This document shows, one piece after another, positions 36,290 to 49,775 of a stretch of 64,000 bases of DNA. The notes beneath the pieces are model-generated. The model saw nothing but the letters and a program-made list of their open reading frames with translations. It made no database searches and was not told the DNA's origin. The stretch lies in contig NC_087065.1 in the NCBI RefSeq assembly GCF_963678635.1, forward strand, positions 1,118,001 through 1,182,000, in the 5' to 3' direction. The position numbers and the translations under genes were made by a program. The stretch comes from Symsagittifera roscoffensis. Taxonomy: Eukaryota > Xenacoelomorpha > Acoela > Convolutidae. Numbering within the stretch: the stretch's first letter is position 1; every line of letters begins with the position of its first letter.

Positions 36290-39200
36290 AAAGAGTAATT
36301 AACGTAGTGAGTACGCTTATATGGGTCTTGTGGAGTTTTCGTGATTTGTCTTTTGATGTCTTGAATTTTAGTTCATTTCTTTTGTTAAAAGAAATACAGA
36401 CTCCACTATCGACCGCAAAAACGTGATCGACTTCTAGTTCAGAGTCTATGAACGTAGTTCAGACTCTTATATGATTGTGATGATTTTTTTAAAGGAAAAA
36501 TCTTAAATTTTGTCACGCTCAATTTTGATTTTTCGCGGTTTGACTTTTGATTTCTTTTCAAGTTTACTTCATTTCCTTTGTTTACACTTGCGAAGCAAAG
36601 TGTGTTTGTACGAACTTCCTTTTTTCCAACCTATGTCGCAAATCTTGGTGCCACTTTTTGGGCATCTTTACAGCTTTCTGATAGCATGGGCTATGACATT
36701 TGATTAGTAAAAATTTAACACAGCTGATGCAATTTTAATTCACCAAATGAGCCGAAAAAAGATTTGTTTCAAACAGTAGTACAATTTTTCAGCAAGCATT
36801 CCAATTTATAACATGCAAAATTGTGTCTTTTTGTATTTGGTGATACTTTTGCTGCATCGAATTGGCAATTTATTTGCATATGTAGCTGAGTTGCTGGCGG
36901 CTAGTTTTTGGGGATTTTAAGCATCCGTGGCTGAGTGTTTAATGTCCGAGACTCAACTTTGCTAAGTCGCAGATTCGAATCCGACACCTAGCCGAGTTTT
37001 TGCTAATTCGAGGCTTATTTCTATTTTTTCTCATTTCACTCAATAGAGCTGCTTTTTGGTTGTGGTCTTGCAAGTGTTTGCGAAGCGCAGCTTCGTTTCT
37101 GTGTAAAAGGAAGGCAAACTACACTATCGAAGAGCAAAAGTGTGAAGGTCACGAAGAGCTTTTAGGCCATAAATTTTTTCTTTGAAATTCGAAGTTAAAG
37201 ATTATTCAAAAAGCAAGTTATTTTTTTTTCTGTTTCCTTGCGTTCATTACTCTTTTCTAATTGCGATTTCCAATTGAGGAAGCGAAAAATTGCGCACAGA
37301 AACCGGAACGACATGTTAATTTCAAAAATACACGTAATAGAACTAGTTACTTAGTAGGGAGAAAAGGCATTTCTGAAAAATAATTGATTGATTTAAATGG
37401 TGTTAGTTTTTGATGCGTGTCATTTCAGATCCATTATGGTTTTTGTTACTGCTTAATTTAGTTGCAAACAAAATACACTGTTTATTCGAAAATAGAGAAA
37501 TTTTCTAGAAAAGTATAAATAGTTTAATTTACTTCTATCGAAAACCTATAGCTTTTTAAAAAGGTATTATTTGCATAAGTTTTTATACCACTGTTACCAA
37601 ATAGATCTGATTCACAGGCGATGAGCGTAGTTCAGACTCTTATATAGGTTCTGATGATGCTTTTTTCATTTTTTTTTTTTCAGGAAATGTCTTAATGCTC
37701 TTATAAGTGAGTGACATTAGGTGTAAATAGACTTTTTGAGTGCATTTTAAATTCATTTACTAGAAGTCAGGCAGTTTGCGTTCTCCGATTTTGAAAGATG
37801 GAATGCGAAAAAGCGTGATCGATTTCTATTTTCGGAAGTGGAATTTAGTTTCCAACCGTAATAAAAACTTTTATCCAGTTTTCTCAAATTGGTTTAGATT
37901 TTTTCCTGATAATCCAGTTTTCTCAAGTTGGGTTAAAAAATGTAAATTGCTATTGAAACTCTAAGAGCTTTTAGGGCGTATAGTTTCATTTGAAATTCGA
38001 AAGTTGAAGTGTTTTTTAAAAAAACAAGTCAATTTTTTTCTGTTTCTTTGCGTTCATTGACTCTACTCCAACTGTCTGTTGGATATGTTTTAATCGATCC
38101 AGGGCTATCAGTTAATCGCTTCTAGCCTTCTGCTGTGCGACATGTCTCCTATTATGAGCTTACTATTTTTGTTCCTTCAATTTTTTTTTGGGTCAAAATT
38201 GATCGTGTTTATCAGATTATTTTCTTTTTTATTATTATTTTTTCAGAGACATGGGAAAGTGTGTTTTCGGACCGTCGGTGATTTCTGTTCTGTTTCTAAA
38301 GCTATATTCCAACTATTCTTGCAATGTTTTATGATTTTCCAATCGTTGAAGGTACACAGAAAAACTTTGCAAGTCTTTTGAGTGTTTCTCATGGTGATAT
38401 TTGGGGGCAATGTAGAGTAGGTGGTGCATTTTCAAATGTAACTTCTTGCATGCACTTTATTTTTTTGTTAAGTGTGAATAATTTTTTCCAGAAATTGACG
38501 AAATAAGTAGCGTCTATTACATAGGTCGTTATGATTGTTTTGTTTTTAAGAGTCGCTGAACGTAGTTCATACTCGTACAAAGGTCGTGATATTTTTGTTA
38601 TTGTTTCTTTTTCAGGAAAAGTCTTGAAATGCTCCAAAAACAAAAGAAGCGCATTCGAAGTTTAAAGTGCACAAATGCATGCTCTTAGGTGTATACGTAC
38701 CTTTTTAACAGTCGATAAACAAAGTTCAGACGCAGTTTATTTTTTTGCGGTTTGACTGATTTCAAAGCTGTTGCTGGTATTAAGACGAGCGCTTTTATTG
38801 ATACGGCTAGAGTTCATAGATTTATGAACGTAGGGAAAACTTAAATATAGGTCTTGGGGATTTTTTTATGTTTGTTTTTTTAAGGAAAGTATTTAAATTT
38901 GTTTACGCTAAAATATGAGTTTTCGCGGTTTGACTTTAAAATTTTTGAGGTCACTATATTTTCTTTGTGACAAGGAAGGCAAACTCTACTATCGCACAGT
39001 AAAAGTCTAGAGGTCAAAATTAACTAGAGGTCAAATCAAATTCTAGTTTCGAAAGTTGATTTTTTTTTCAGACTTTTTAGCGGAATATAAAGTTTATTGA
39101 TCCATGTTTCTCAAATCGGTTTACTTTCATCAGAAAAGTGCCAATCATAAATTCTTCTTGAAATTCAAAGCGCTTTATAACCTTATTGGCTACGTGTTTG

Positions 39201-39540
39201 TTGGCTACGTTTGTTCAATTCAAGTTCATTTGCTAGAAGGTAGGAAGAATGCACGCTCCAATTATAAAAGTTACGCGATAAAATTGGCGCGAAAAAGCGT
39301 GATCGATTTTAGGAGTTTTTAGATTTCCCTGCGAATTTAACTTTTTTCTTAATAATCCAGCTTTTACAAATTGAGTTCATTTTATCAAAAAGGTGCTGTT
39401 CAAAAATTGCTCTTGAAATTCAAAGAGCGTTAAGGCCACATAATGTTTTTTTATTGGAAATTTTAAAGATGAAGATTTTTCAAAAAACAAGTCAGGTTTT
39501 TTTGTTTCTTAGCGTTCATTTTGTAAAAAAAAGCGCTCAA
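36290..39540 (+). repeat. Mosaic of R1 copies (36290-36560, 37106-37260, 37610-38090, 38520-38640, 38815-39500)
   Basis: Successive partial R1 copies recognised by GAACGTAGTTCAGACTCTTA, TTTTTCAGGAAAAGTCTTAA, TTTTTCGCGGTTTGACTTTT, GAAAAAGCGTGATCGATTTC and TTTCTTTGCGTTCATTGACT. No protein-coding signal. The copies are in one orientation and partly overlap in content, suggesting local serial duplication. Confidence 0.6.
36580..37106 (+). mobile_element. S1 tRNA-derived SINE-like element, complete
   Basis: Start TTTACACTTGCGAAGCAAAG then TGTGTTTGTACGAACTTCC; tRNA-like head 36923-36995 (A box CCGTGGCTGAGTGTTTAA, B box AGTCGCAGATTCGAATCC); end TTTGCGAAGCGCAGCTTCGT then TTCTGTGTAA. Best full-length example in the window. 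Confidence 0.75.
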
Positions 39541-39635
39541 AAGTTTCAATTAATTTCAATTAAAATTTCAATTAAGTTTTTCTAATTTAAGAGTTTTAGT
39601 GCAGTGGCACTTGCTATAGAGATCACTTTAATTTC

Positions 39636-39775
39636 AGAATCACTTTAATTTTATTGTCGGCATAACGGGTTCCGTCCCAATTTCTGTCTGCTTACTTGCT
39701 TTCAGAATCACTTTTATTTTTTGTCGGCATAACGGGTTCCGTCCCAATTTCCTTCTGCCTACTTGCTGGGTGTTT
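39636..39775 (+). repeat. Two-copy tandem repeat, about 73 bp
   Basis: CAGAATCACTTTAATTTTAT then TGTCGGCATAACGGGTTCCG and TCCCAATTTC is repeated with minor changes. Confidence 0.85.
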
Positions 39776-40058
39776 CATTTAAAATTTTGAGGAAGCTGGA
39801 TATAATTCGTAGGTTCGGTTTTTTTTACAAAATTTTTTTCGGTTTATTATTTCTATCTTCGGCTGCAAATTTTCTGATTTTTTTTCTGTTGAAGTTGTAC
39901 GTCTTCTCAAGCAACTTAGTTTTACAACTCGGTTTGACCAATTAATTATAAATAGATTCAAGGTGATGGCACATAGTGTTATAAATGGCAATAAGTTTTC
40001 GAAAAAAAATAGAAGTACAGAATTTTTTCTATTTTGACCTGGCTGTTTGTTTGAAGTC

Positions 40059-40095
<37 letters not shown>

Positions 40096-40473
40096 AGCTC
40101 GGAGTCGGGTTATGCTCATCCGTCTCCAGGTCTTGGAACTACAAGCGGCCAAAGCCACACGTCTGCCGGCGTAAATCGAGAAGGTTTTGGGGGCAGTTAA
40201 GAAGGTGGCAAGTAGGGATGGAAGAGAGCAGGTTGGGTATAGAGGGCAAAGGGAGATGTCTAGTCGGGAAAGGTAAGTGTTTAAAAGCCGGACCAGAACT
40301 GGGAGAGCTTAGTGCGGATATTTTGGGAAAGGGATTGTTCTGAGGGTTCAATTGTAGGTGAATGGATAACCGTAGAGGGTGAAACCTAGGCAAAGTTTCA
40401 AAACAAAGAAAGAATTTTCGTCTCGGTTTTGAACATATACAGGGGGTTCGTTTAACGAGTAGATTAAAAGAAG
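39776..40473. other. Intergenic; (GTT)11 microsatellite at 40061-40093
   Basis: After the perfect GTT run the sequence turns GC-richer (about 40100-40380), with frames on both strands but no recognised protein. Confidence 0.45.
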
Positions 40474-43400
40474 TTCAGTGGTTTCATCTTTGTAGCAGTT
40501 CAATATTGAAGGGAGTATTTGGCGAATGCAAAGGGAGTTAGTGTGGAAAATCTGTTGGGATGATGGGAACGTTTTGTAGAGCTAACAACTGAGTTAAGTG
40601 TGTGGTCCTGAGCAAAGAATTGATATAGGCCTGTACGATGTTGATAGCTTTAAGTCTTTATCTGGTTTGGATAAGGGTACCTTTTTCGAGATTTTTTAAC
40701 ATCTGAGATTGTTCTCAGTCATCGAGGAATTTAAAAAAAAAAAGAGGCAAGGCTAAATTACCGAAATGTTTTAAGAGGATGTTGCAAAAGCTATTCGGGC
40801 TCAGTGCTCGGGAAGTTTTGCTGTCAGCGATGGCTTGTTTAGCCTATTTTGAGGAGACCGTTGAGCTAGTAGAAAGAAGGAGCTTGATTATTTCGCGTCT
40901 CGTACGAAGTAGTTGTCTTAAGTGTGGCTCCTTGCGTTGCTGAATTGTTTGTTCAAAGCTTCTTCTGTCTAATGGCAACTATGATCCAAACGACACCGTC
41001 TTCACGTGAAGGATCTGACTGCTGGTTTGCCAGGATGCAAATTCTGTCAAGCTCCCCCACCCACGAGCAAGGGGGAAAGCTCAGAAGTCTCAGATTTTTT
41101 GGTTACGGAGCATCTAAAACCGGGCAGGCTGCTCCGTCTGCCCATCTTCATACTACTACTACGCTCCCGCATGAATCAACCCAGGTCCAAATAAAGTGTC
41201 CTCTTGTACCCTTCCCATGAAGCGAACCCAAGCCAGTATTTGGGGCCACGAATGTGGCTGAATACATTTTAAAAGCAATGGCCCTACTTTTTCAAGCGAA
41301 CACCACAAACTCCTAGCATCTCGAACTTCTCTAAACCCAGCCAAATAGTTTTTAAGAATCTAGAAGTTAAATTGTTGTGAGATATTCAAGGCAGCGCCCA
41401 AAACTGCTGCCTTTTTAGCGGAAAACTAAATCCAGATCACCTGTTTTTCACGAATTTGAACAGAGAAAAAAAAAGCTGAATCCCTTTCATGACCCCCGCA
41501 AACACAAGGCTAAAGTATGTGGTGGCTTACTAATTGCAATACGAAGTCATAAATTTCTACAATACGAAGAAATAAACATCCCTTGTGACAGAAATAGGGA
41601 GGCTATGTGTATATCAGTGGTAGCCAGTACGTCTAAACTCCGTATATGTAACTTTTAACATCCCCCAGATCCAGCTCTCCCTCCAGTTACTCCGCATCTC
41701 TTACTGATCTAGTGGAACCTGGGGACGCACTTGTACCACGGGACGCAAACGCACACTCAAACCTATGACACTTCAACATAGAAGAAGATCAATGCGGTTA
41801 GACTCTCGGTAATGAAAGAACTGAATTCTTTTTTGTGCCACTAAACGATGGAAAGCAAACCAGAACACCTTAATGCCGAAATTGAAAAATCCTCACCCGA
41901 TATTTCACTTTTGTCATAATCAATTATTCTACGCATCCTAAACCGTTTAAATACCTAGAATCAGACCACCTCCCATATCCAGTAAACTCCACCTGAATGA
42001 ACAGCTGATTTTTACTGCCAAAAGACATACATTGTCTGTTAAGCTGACAGGAAAGGCTTACTTACCGGAGAGATTGAGTTGGGCGGTTCAGTGGTTTCAT
42101 CTTCGTAGCAGTTCAATATTGAAGGGAGTATTTGGCGAATGCAAAGGGAGTTAGTGTGGAAAATCTGTTGGGATGATGGGAACGTTTTGTAGAGCTAACA
42201 ACTGAGTTAAGTGTGTGGTCCTGAGCAAAGAATTGATATAGGCCTGTACGATGTTGATAGCTTTAAGTCTTTATCTGGTTTGGATAAGGGTACCTTTTTC
42301 GAGATTTTTTAACATCTGAGATTGTTCTCAGTCATCGAGGAATTTAAAAAAAAAAGAGGCAAGGCTAAATTACCGAAATGTTTTAAGAGGATGTTGCAAA
42401 AGCTATTCGGGCTCAGTGCTCGGGAAGTTTTGCTGTCAGCGATGGCTTGTTTAGCCTATTTTGAGGAGACCGTTGAGCTAGTAGAAAGAAGGAGCTTGAT
42501 TATTTCGCGTCTCGTACGAAGTAGTTGTCTTAAGTGTGGCTCCTTGCGTTGCTGAATTGTTTGTTCAAAGCTTCTTCTGTCTAATGGCAACTATGATCCA
42601 AACGACACCGTCTTCACGTGAAGGATCTGACTGCTGGTTTGCCAGGATGCAAATTCTGTCAAGCTCCCCCACCCACGAGCAAGGGGGAAAGCTCAGAAGT
42701 CTCAGATTTTTTGGTTAAGGAGCATCTAAAACCGGGCAGGCTGCTCCGTCTGCCCATCTTCATACTACTACTACGCTCCCGCATGAATCAACCCAGGTCC
42801 AAATAAAGTGTCCTCTTGTACCCTTCCCATGAAGCGAACCCAAGCCAGTATTTGGGGCCACGAATGTGGCTGAATACATTTTAAAAGCAATGGCCCTACT
42901 TTTTCAAGCGAACACCACAAACTCCTAGCATCTCGAACTTCTCTAAACCCAGCCAAATAGTTTTTAAGAATCTAGAAATTAAATTGTTGTGAGATATTCA
43001 AGGCAGCGCCCAAAACTGCTGCCTTTTTAGCGGAAAACTAAATCCAGATCACCTGTTTTTCACGAATTTGAACAGAGAAAAAAAAAGCGGAATCCCTTTC
43101 ATGACCCCCGCAAACTCAAGGCTAAAGTATGTGGTGGCTTACTAATTGCAATACGAAGTCATAAATTTCTACAATACGAAGAAATAAACATCCCTTGTGA
43201 CAGAAATAGGGAGGCTATGTGTATATCAGTGGTAGCCAGTACGTCTAAACTCCGTATATGTAACTTTTAACATCCCCCAGATCCAGCTCTCCCTCCAGTT
43301 ACTCCGCATCTCTTACTGATCTAGTGGAACCTGGGGACGCACTTGTACCACGGGACGCAAACGCACACTCAAACCTATGACACTTCAACATAGAAGAAGA

Positions 43401-43696
43401 TCAATGCGGTTAGACTCTCGGTAATGAAAGAACTGAATTCTTTTTTGTGCCACTAAACGATGGAAAGCAAACCAGAACACCTTAATGCCGAAATTGAAAA
43501 ATCCTCACCCGAAATTTCACTTTTGTCATAATCAATTATTCTACGCATCCTAAACCGTTTAAATACCTAGAATCAGACCACCTCCCATATCCAGTAAACT
43601 CCACCTGAATGAACAGCTGATTTTTACTGCCAAAAGACATACATTGTCTGTTAAGCTGACAGGAAAGGCTTACTTACCGGAGAGATTGAGTTGGGC
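40474..43696. repeat. 1613-bp tandem duplication, two copies
   Basis: Copy 1 is 40474-42086 and copy 2 is 42087-43696, nearly identical (isolated substitutions, one poly-A length change). The join in copy 1 is ...GATTGAGTTGGGC|GGTTCAGTGG. Frames of 60-98 codons repeat in both copies but match nothing I know and show no coding bias argument, so I call none. Confidence 0.92.
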
Positions 43697-46600
43697 CTCT
43701 CTGAAACAGCGCCAGGTTTAACTGTCAACACAAGCTAGAGATTTCTCTCGGATCTAGTCCTCAGTGCAGCATGCCATCATATCCCCGCTGGCATCCAACC
43801 CGCCCCGTCTCTCTCGAAGTCTCGCGTCACACGGAGATTTTAATGATCATTTTAACCATCCCAAAGACCGTGAACAATTAAACCATCTGAATGGAATCTT
43901 TTTAAAAAATTTATTCTGAGTTTTGTTTTTATTTCACTTTTTGCACAAGTTGTTCTCTATAGTGTCAAAAAAACTTAGAATCAGTACTTCAACTGATACA
44001 GAATCTAGACCCTAAAAATTCCGATTTTTTGCAATTTGTTTTTTATCCACATTGGTTGAATTATCGGTTTATTTTTAATGCGCTAATTTTAAGGTTTTTT
44101 GTCGAACGATCTTTCATAATTTGAAAAATTGAATTTTTTGGGAAATTTGGAAAAATGCTGCGGTGTTTTCAAGTGGTCATGTTTCTTAAATTCATTAATT
44201 CTCATCGTGTAAAGTGTTAATCGCAAGTGGTATGGCCTGCCTCTGTATTTTTCTTTTGATATAATTTATCTTAAATTGATGTAAAATCGGTGACGTTGAG
44301 CATCATATTTGATCAAAAAACATAATGCGTCCCTGGTTATTTCGATTTGTGACAAGATTTCTGCTTTCTGTAATGAGTGAAAATGTAAGATTGTTATTCT
44401 AAAAGAGCCACTTTAGTATAATTAGTTTCGTTCAGATTCGATGACTGCGAAGAATATTGTCAAAAAGTTGTAATAACTACTAGAACAAATTAGTGCGTCA
44501 AAAGTACAAGTTGTGCTTCAATTTTTGTCGTTTCTTATTGATTTAAACAGTGGCGGACCGGAGATTTTCCCAATTGCGATGCCACATAACATTATACGGC
44601 AGCAATATAAACAAAGCACTGTAAGCTATTAGATAGAAAATATGAATCAAGCTACTGTTTCGTTAAAAACGTTTGAAAAAAAAAACCAAAGTTTCATTTA
44701 AGTGTCTGGCAAGAATTCAATTTGATGAAGACAGAAATATCAAGATTCACAGACTTCAGCATTAAAATTAGATTCAGAAAGTTAATTGGCAACTAAGTCG
44801 AAATAATTAGTTTGACGAAAGCTAAAAAGAAAAAGTTGTTGTCATGAAAAAATCTTGAGCTAGTTTTGAAAATCAAATTTCATATTTCATATACCCCCCC
44901 CCCCCGTCCATTCTGGAGAAGCACAAGAAGTTTCAAATAGTTTTTCTTTCAAACGGCGCAGTATTAACTGATTAATCTAGAGGCATGAGTAGAGGCCGAA
45001 CCCATTTAAGACAATTAAAGCTTTAAAGGGAAAAAAATAGAAAATAACAAGAAACATAAAAGGGAAGCTAAATAGAATCAGGGATGATGAATATACAAGT
45101 TACAGGAATACGTGAATAAGTCAAAAGAGTTTTAATTGTAGTGAAAATTACTCAAGTTGGAAAAAAATCCGCTTTGTGGCAGTTAAGCCGACAATAGCAA
45201 TCATTCAAACGATATAAACGAAATACAAACGAAACGTACACAGAAACGAAAATACAAACGAAACGTACCAAAAGGAAATTTTTTTCAGTTTGAAAAGAAA
45301 CACATCTTGACCGGAATCGAACTCAGGATGTTTGTCGTCCCAGGCATAGACTTTATCTCTAGACCAAGTGTACCCCAGAAGATGTTGAATCAAAGTTTGT
45401 AGGGGAACTAAGCCGACCGATTTGGATTGCCGAATATCCAAAAAGCCGAAAAACTGATTTATAATTAATTTTACTTTTTGATTCAAAGTTTTCTAAGTTC
45501 TTTTATACGCTTTTTGCATAAAAACAGACACCGACATAAATCCAATGAAAAAAACTGGGAAACTGAACCGACAGTGCTTGAGTTACATTGTTTGTTAAGC
45601 TGACAGGAAAGGCTCACTTACCGGAGAGATTGAGTAGGGCTCTCTGAAACAGCGCCAGGTTTAACTGTCAACACAGGCTAGAGATTTCTCTCGGATCTAG
45701 TCCTCAGTGCAGCATGCCATCATATCCCCGCTGGCATCCAACCCGCCCCGTCTCTCTCGGAAGTCTCGCGTCACACGGAGATTTTAATGATCATTTTAAC
45801 CATCCCAAAGACCGTGAACAATTAAACCATCTGAATGGAATCTTTTTTAAAAAATTTATTCTGAGTATTGTTTTTATTTCACTTTTTGCACAAGTTGTTC
45901 TCTATAGTGTCAAAAAAACTCAGAATCAGTACTTCAACTGATACAGAATCTAGACCCTAAAAATTCCGATTTTTTGCAATTTGTTTTTTATCCACATTGG
46001 TTGAATTATCGGTTTATTTTTAATGCGCTATTTTAAAGGTTTTTTGTCGAACGATCTTTCATAATTTGAAAAATTGAATTTTTTGGGAAATTTGGAAATA
46101 TGCTGCGGTGTTTTCAAGTGGTCATGTTTCTTAAATTCAATAATTCTCATCGTGTAAACTGTTAATCGCAAGTGGTATGGCCTGCCTCTGTATTTTTTTT
46201 TTGATACAATTTATCTTAAATTGATGTAAAATCGGTGACCTTGAGCAACATATTTGATCAAAAAACATAATGCGTCCCTGGTTATTTCGATTTGTGACAC
46301 GATTTCTGTTTTCTGTAATGAGTGAAAATGTAAGTTTGTTATTCTAAAAGAGCCACTTTAGTATAATTAGTTTCGTTCAGATTCGATGACTGCGAAGAAT
46401 ATTGTCAAAAAGTTGTAATAACTACTAGAACAAATTAGTGCGTCAAAAGTACAAGTTGTGCTTCAATTTTTGTCGTTTCTTATTGATTTAAACAGTGGCG
46501 GACCGGAGATTTTCCCAATTGCGATGCCACATAACATTATACGGCAGCAATATAAACAAAGCACTGTAAGCTATTAGATAGAAAATGTGAATCAAGCTAC

Positions 46601-49455
46601 TGTTTCGTTAAAAACGTTTGAAAATTAAAACCAAAGTTTCATTTAAGTGTCTGGCAAGGATTCAATTTGATGAAAACAGAAATATCAAGATTCACAGACT
46701 TCAGCATTAAAATTAGATTCAGAAAGTTAATTGGCAACTAAGTCGAAATAATTAGTTTGACGAAAGCTAAAAAGAAAAAGTTGTTGTCATGAAAAAATCT
46801 TGAGCTAGTTTTGAAAATCAAATTTCATATTTCATATACCCCCCCCCCCGTCCATTCTGGAGAAGCACAAGAAGTTTCAAATAGTTTTTCTTTCAAACGG
46901 CGCAGTATTAACTGATTAATCTAGAGGCATGAGTAGAGGCCGAACCCATTTAAGACAATTAAAGCTTTAAAGGGAAAAAAATAGAAAATAACAAGAAACA
47001 TAAAAGGGAAGCTAAATAGAATCAGGGATGATGAATATACAAGTTACAGGAATACGTGAATAAGTCAAAAGAGTTTTAATTGTAGTGAAAATTACTCAAG
47101 TTGGAAAAAAATCCGCTTTGTGGCAGTTAAGCCGACAATAGCAATCATTCAAACGATATAAACGAAATACAAACGAAACGTACACAGAAACGAAAATACA
47201 AACGAAACGTACCAAAAGGAAATTTTTTTCAGTTTGAAAAGAAACACATCTTGACCGGAATCGAACTCAGGATGTTTGTCGTCCCAGGCATAGACTTTAT
47301 CTCTAGACCAAGTGTACCCCAGAAGATGTTGAATCAAAGTTTGTAGGGGAACTAAGCCGACCGATTTGGATTGCCGAATATCCAAAAAGCCGAAAAACTG
47401 ATTTATAATTAATTTTACTTTTTGATTCAAAGTTTTCTAAGTTCTTTTATACGCTTTTTGCATAAAAACAGACACCGACATAAATCCAATGAAAAAAACT
47501 GGGAAACTGAACCGACAGTGCTTGAGTTACATTGTTTGTTAAGCTGACAGGAAAGGCTCACTTACCGGAGAGATTGAGTAGGGCTCTCTGAAACAGCGCC
47601 AGGTTTAACTGTCAACACAGGCTAGAGATTTCTCTCGGATCTAGTCCTCAGTGCAGCATGCCATCATATCCCCGCTGGCATCCAACCCGCCCCGTCTCTC
47701 TCGGAAGTCTCGCGTCACACGGAGATTTTAATGATCATTTTAACCATCCCAAAGACCGTGAACAATTAAACCATCTGAATGGAATCTTTTCAAAAAAATT
47801 TATTCTGAGTTTTGTTTTTATTTCACTTTTTGCACAAGTTGTTCTCTATAGTGTCAAAAAAACTCAGAATCAGTACTTCAACTGATACAGAATCTAGACC
47901 CTAAAAATTCCGATTTTTTGCAATTTGTTTTTTATCCACATTGGTTGAATTATCGGTTTATTTTTAATGCGCTATTTTAAAGGTTTTTTGTCGAACGATC
48001 TTTCATAATTTGAAAAATTGAATTTTTTGGGAAATTTGGAAATATGCTGCGGTGTTTTCAAGTGGTCATGTTTCTTAAATTCAATAATTCTCATCGTGTA
48101 AAGTTTTAATCGCAAGTGGTATGGCCTGCCTCTGTATTTTTCTTTTGATACAATTTATCAATTTTCTTTTGATACAATTTGATGCAACATATTTGATCAA
48201 AAAACATAATGCGTCCCTGGTTATTTCGATTTGTGACACGATTTCTGCTTTCTGTAATGAGTGAAAATGTAAGTTTGTTATTCTAAAAGAGCCACTTTAG
48301 TATAATTAGTTTCGTTCAGATTCGATGACTGCGAAGAATATTGTCAAAAAGTTGTAATAACTACTAGAACAAATTAGTGCGTCAAAAGTAGAAGTTGTGC
48401 TTCAATTTTTGTCGTTTCTTATTGATTTAAACAGTGGCGGACCGGAGATTTTCCCAATTGCGATGCCACATAACATTATACGGCAGCAATATAAACAAAG
48501 CACTGTAAGCTATTAGATAGAAAATGTGAATCAAGCTACTGTTTCGTTAAAAACGTTTGAAAATAAAATCCAAACTTTCATTTAAAGTGTCTGGCAAGGA
48601 TTCAATTTGATGAAAACAGAAATATCAAGATTCACAGACTTCAGCATTAAAATTAGATTCAGAAAGTTAATTGGCAACTAAGTCGAAATAATTAGTTTGA
48701 CGAAAGCTAAAAAGAAAAAGTTGTTGTCATGAAAAAATCTTGAGCTAGTTTTGAAAATCAAATTTCATATTTCATATACCCCCCCCCCCGTCCATTCTGG
48801 AGAAGCACAAGAAATTTCAAATAGTTTTTCTTTCAAACGGCGCAGTATTAACTGATTAATCTAGAGGCATGAGTAGAGGCCGAACCCATTTAAGACAATT
48901 AAAGCTTTAAAGGGAAAAAAATTGAAAATAACAAGAAACATAAAAGGGAAGCTAAATAGAATCAGGGATGATGAATATACAAGTTACAGGAATACGTGAA
49001 TAAGTCAAAAGAGTTTTAATTGTAGTGAAAATTACTCAAGTTGGAAAAAAATCCGCTTTGTGGCAGTTAAGCGGACAATAGCAATCATTCAAACGATATA
49101 AACGAAATACAAACGAAAATACAAACGAAACGTACCAAAAGGAAATTTTTTTCAGTTTGAAAAGAAACACATCTTGACCGGAATCGAACTCAGGATGTTT
49201 GTCGTCCCAGGCATAGACTTTATCTCTAGACCAAGTGTACCCCAGAAGATGTTGAATCAAAGTTTGTAGGGAACTAAGCCGACCGATTTGGATTGCCGAA
49301 TATCCAAAAAGCCGAAAAACTGATTTATAATTGTTTTTACTTTTTCATTCAAAGTTTTCTTTTGAAGTTCTTTTATACGCTTTTGCATAAAAACAGACAC
49401 CGACATAAATCCAATGAAAAAAATTGGGAAACTGAACCGACAGTGCTTGAGTTGA
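43640..49455. repeat. 1944-bp tandem array, three copies
   Basis: Landmark CTCTGAAACAGCGCCAGGTT occurs near 43697, 45641 and 47585, about 1944 bp apart. Copies 2 and 3 are closest; copy 3 has a small rearrangement near 48150-48185 and lost 15-20 bases near 49110. C-runs (about 44886, 46840, 48780) recur. The array shares its boundary block (GACAGGAAAGGCTYACTTAC then CGGAGAGATTGAG) with the preceding 1613-bp duplication. Confidence 0.92.
45205..45400 (-). mobile_element. tRNA-like SINE segment (repeated at 47149-47344 and about 49090-49280)
   Basis: Minus strand shows A box TACACTTGGTCTAGAGATAA and B box TCCTGAGTTCGATTCCGGTC at tRNA spacing, then TTTCTTTTCAAAC. It lies in each unit of the 1944-bp array. 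The + strand just inside each unit (CGCAAGTGGTATGGCCTGCC then TCTGTATTT, near 44222) resembles the common S-family end. Confidence 0.6.
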
Positions 49456-49775
49456 CAACTATGACGTCGAAAAACCATCACCTGAAGAAATGATATCGAA
49501 ATCGTAGATATAGTTTTTATCAGTAGTTACTGAGAAGCAGCGGGTAATGCAGCAGTAAGAATTAATATCCATTATTTAAATTCAACCTTTCAAGAAATTG
49601 AGTATCTCAGCTGCACAAATGCTAGCGGCACAAGTTATTCAGTATTTTTGAAAGTCGCTGTTAGCCCGAAAAGAGTGTAACAATGTAGTGGAAGCAAATG
49701 TCTGGTAAATTTTCTCGTGTTATTTTTCTGGTGTCATTTTTTAGTCCACCGTCTGGTATCTTCAGATTGTCGCCC
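49456..49775. other. Region upstream of the DUF1295 gene
   Basis: Non-repetitive. TCTGGTATCTTCAG, an acceptor-like tract, ends at 49765, ten bases before the ATG at 49776, again suggesting a leader intron or trans-splicing. The frame is open further upstream (to 49698), but that part is not conserved in style. Confidence 0.4.

Noticed and set aside
40924-41220. 98-codon frame repeated at 42536 and overlapping 61-62 codon frames on both strands
   Set aside because: Conserved only because the 1613-bp unit is duplicated; frames break between copies (one extra A changes the frame end) and no domain is recognised.
43660-43720. U1 snRNA gene (ACTTACC next to GGAGAGAT)
   Set aside because: Only the first dozen bases resemble the U1 5' end; the following stem-loops and Sm site are absent.
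45205-45486. 93-codon minus-strand frame in each 1944-bp unit
   Set aside because: It reads through a tRNA-like SINE head (QDVFLF region = B box); not a gene.
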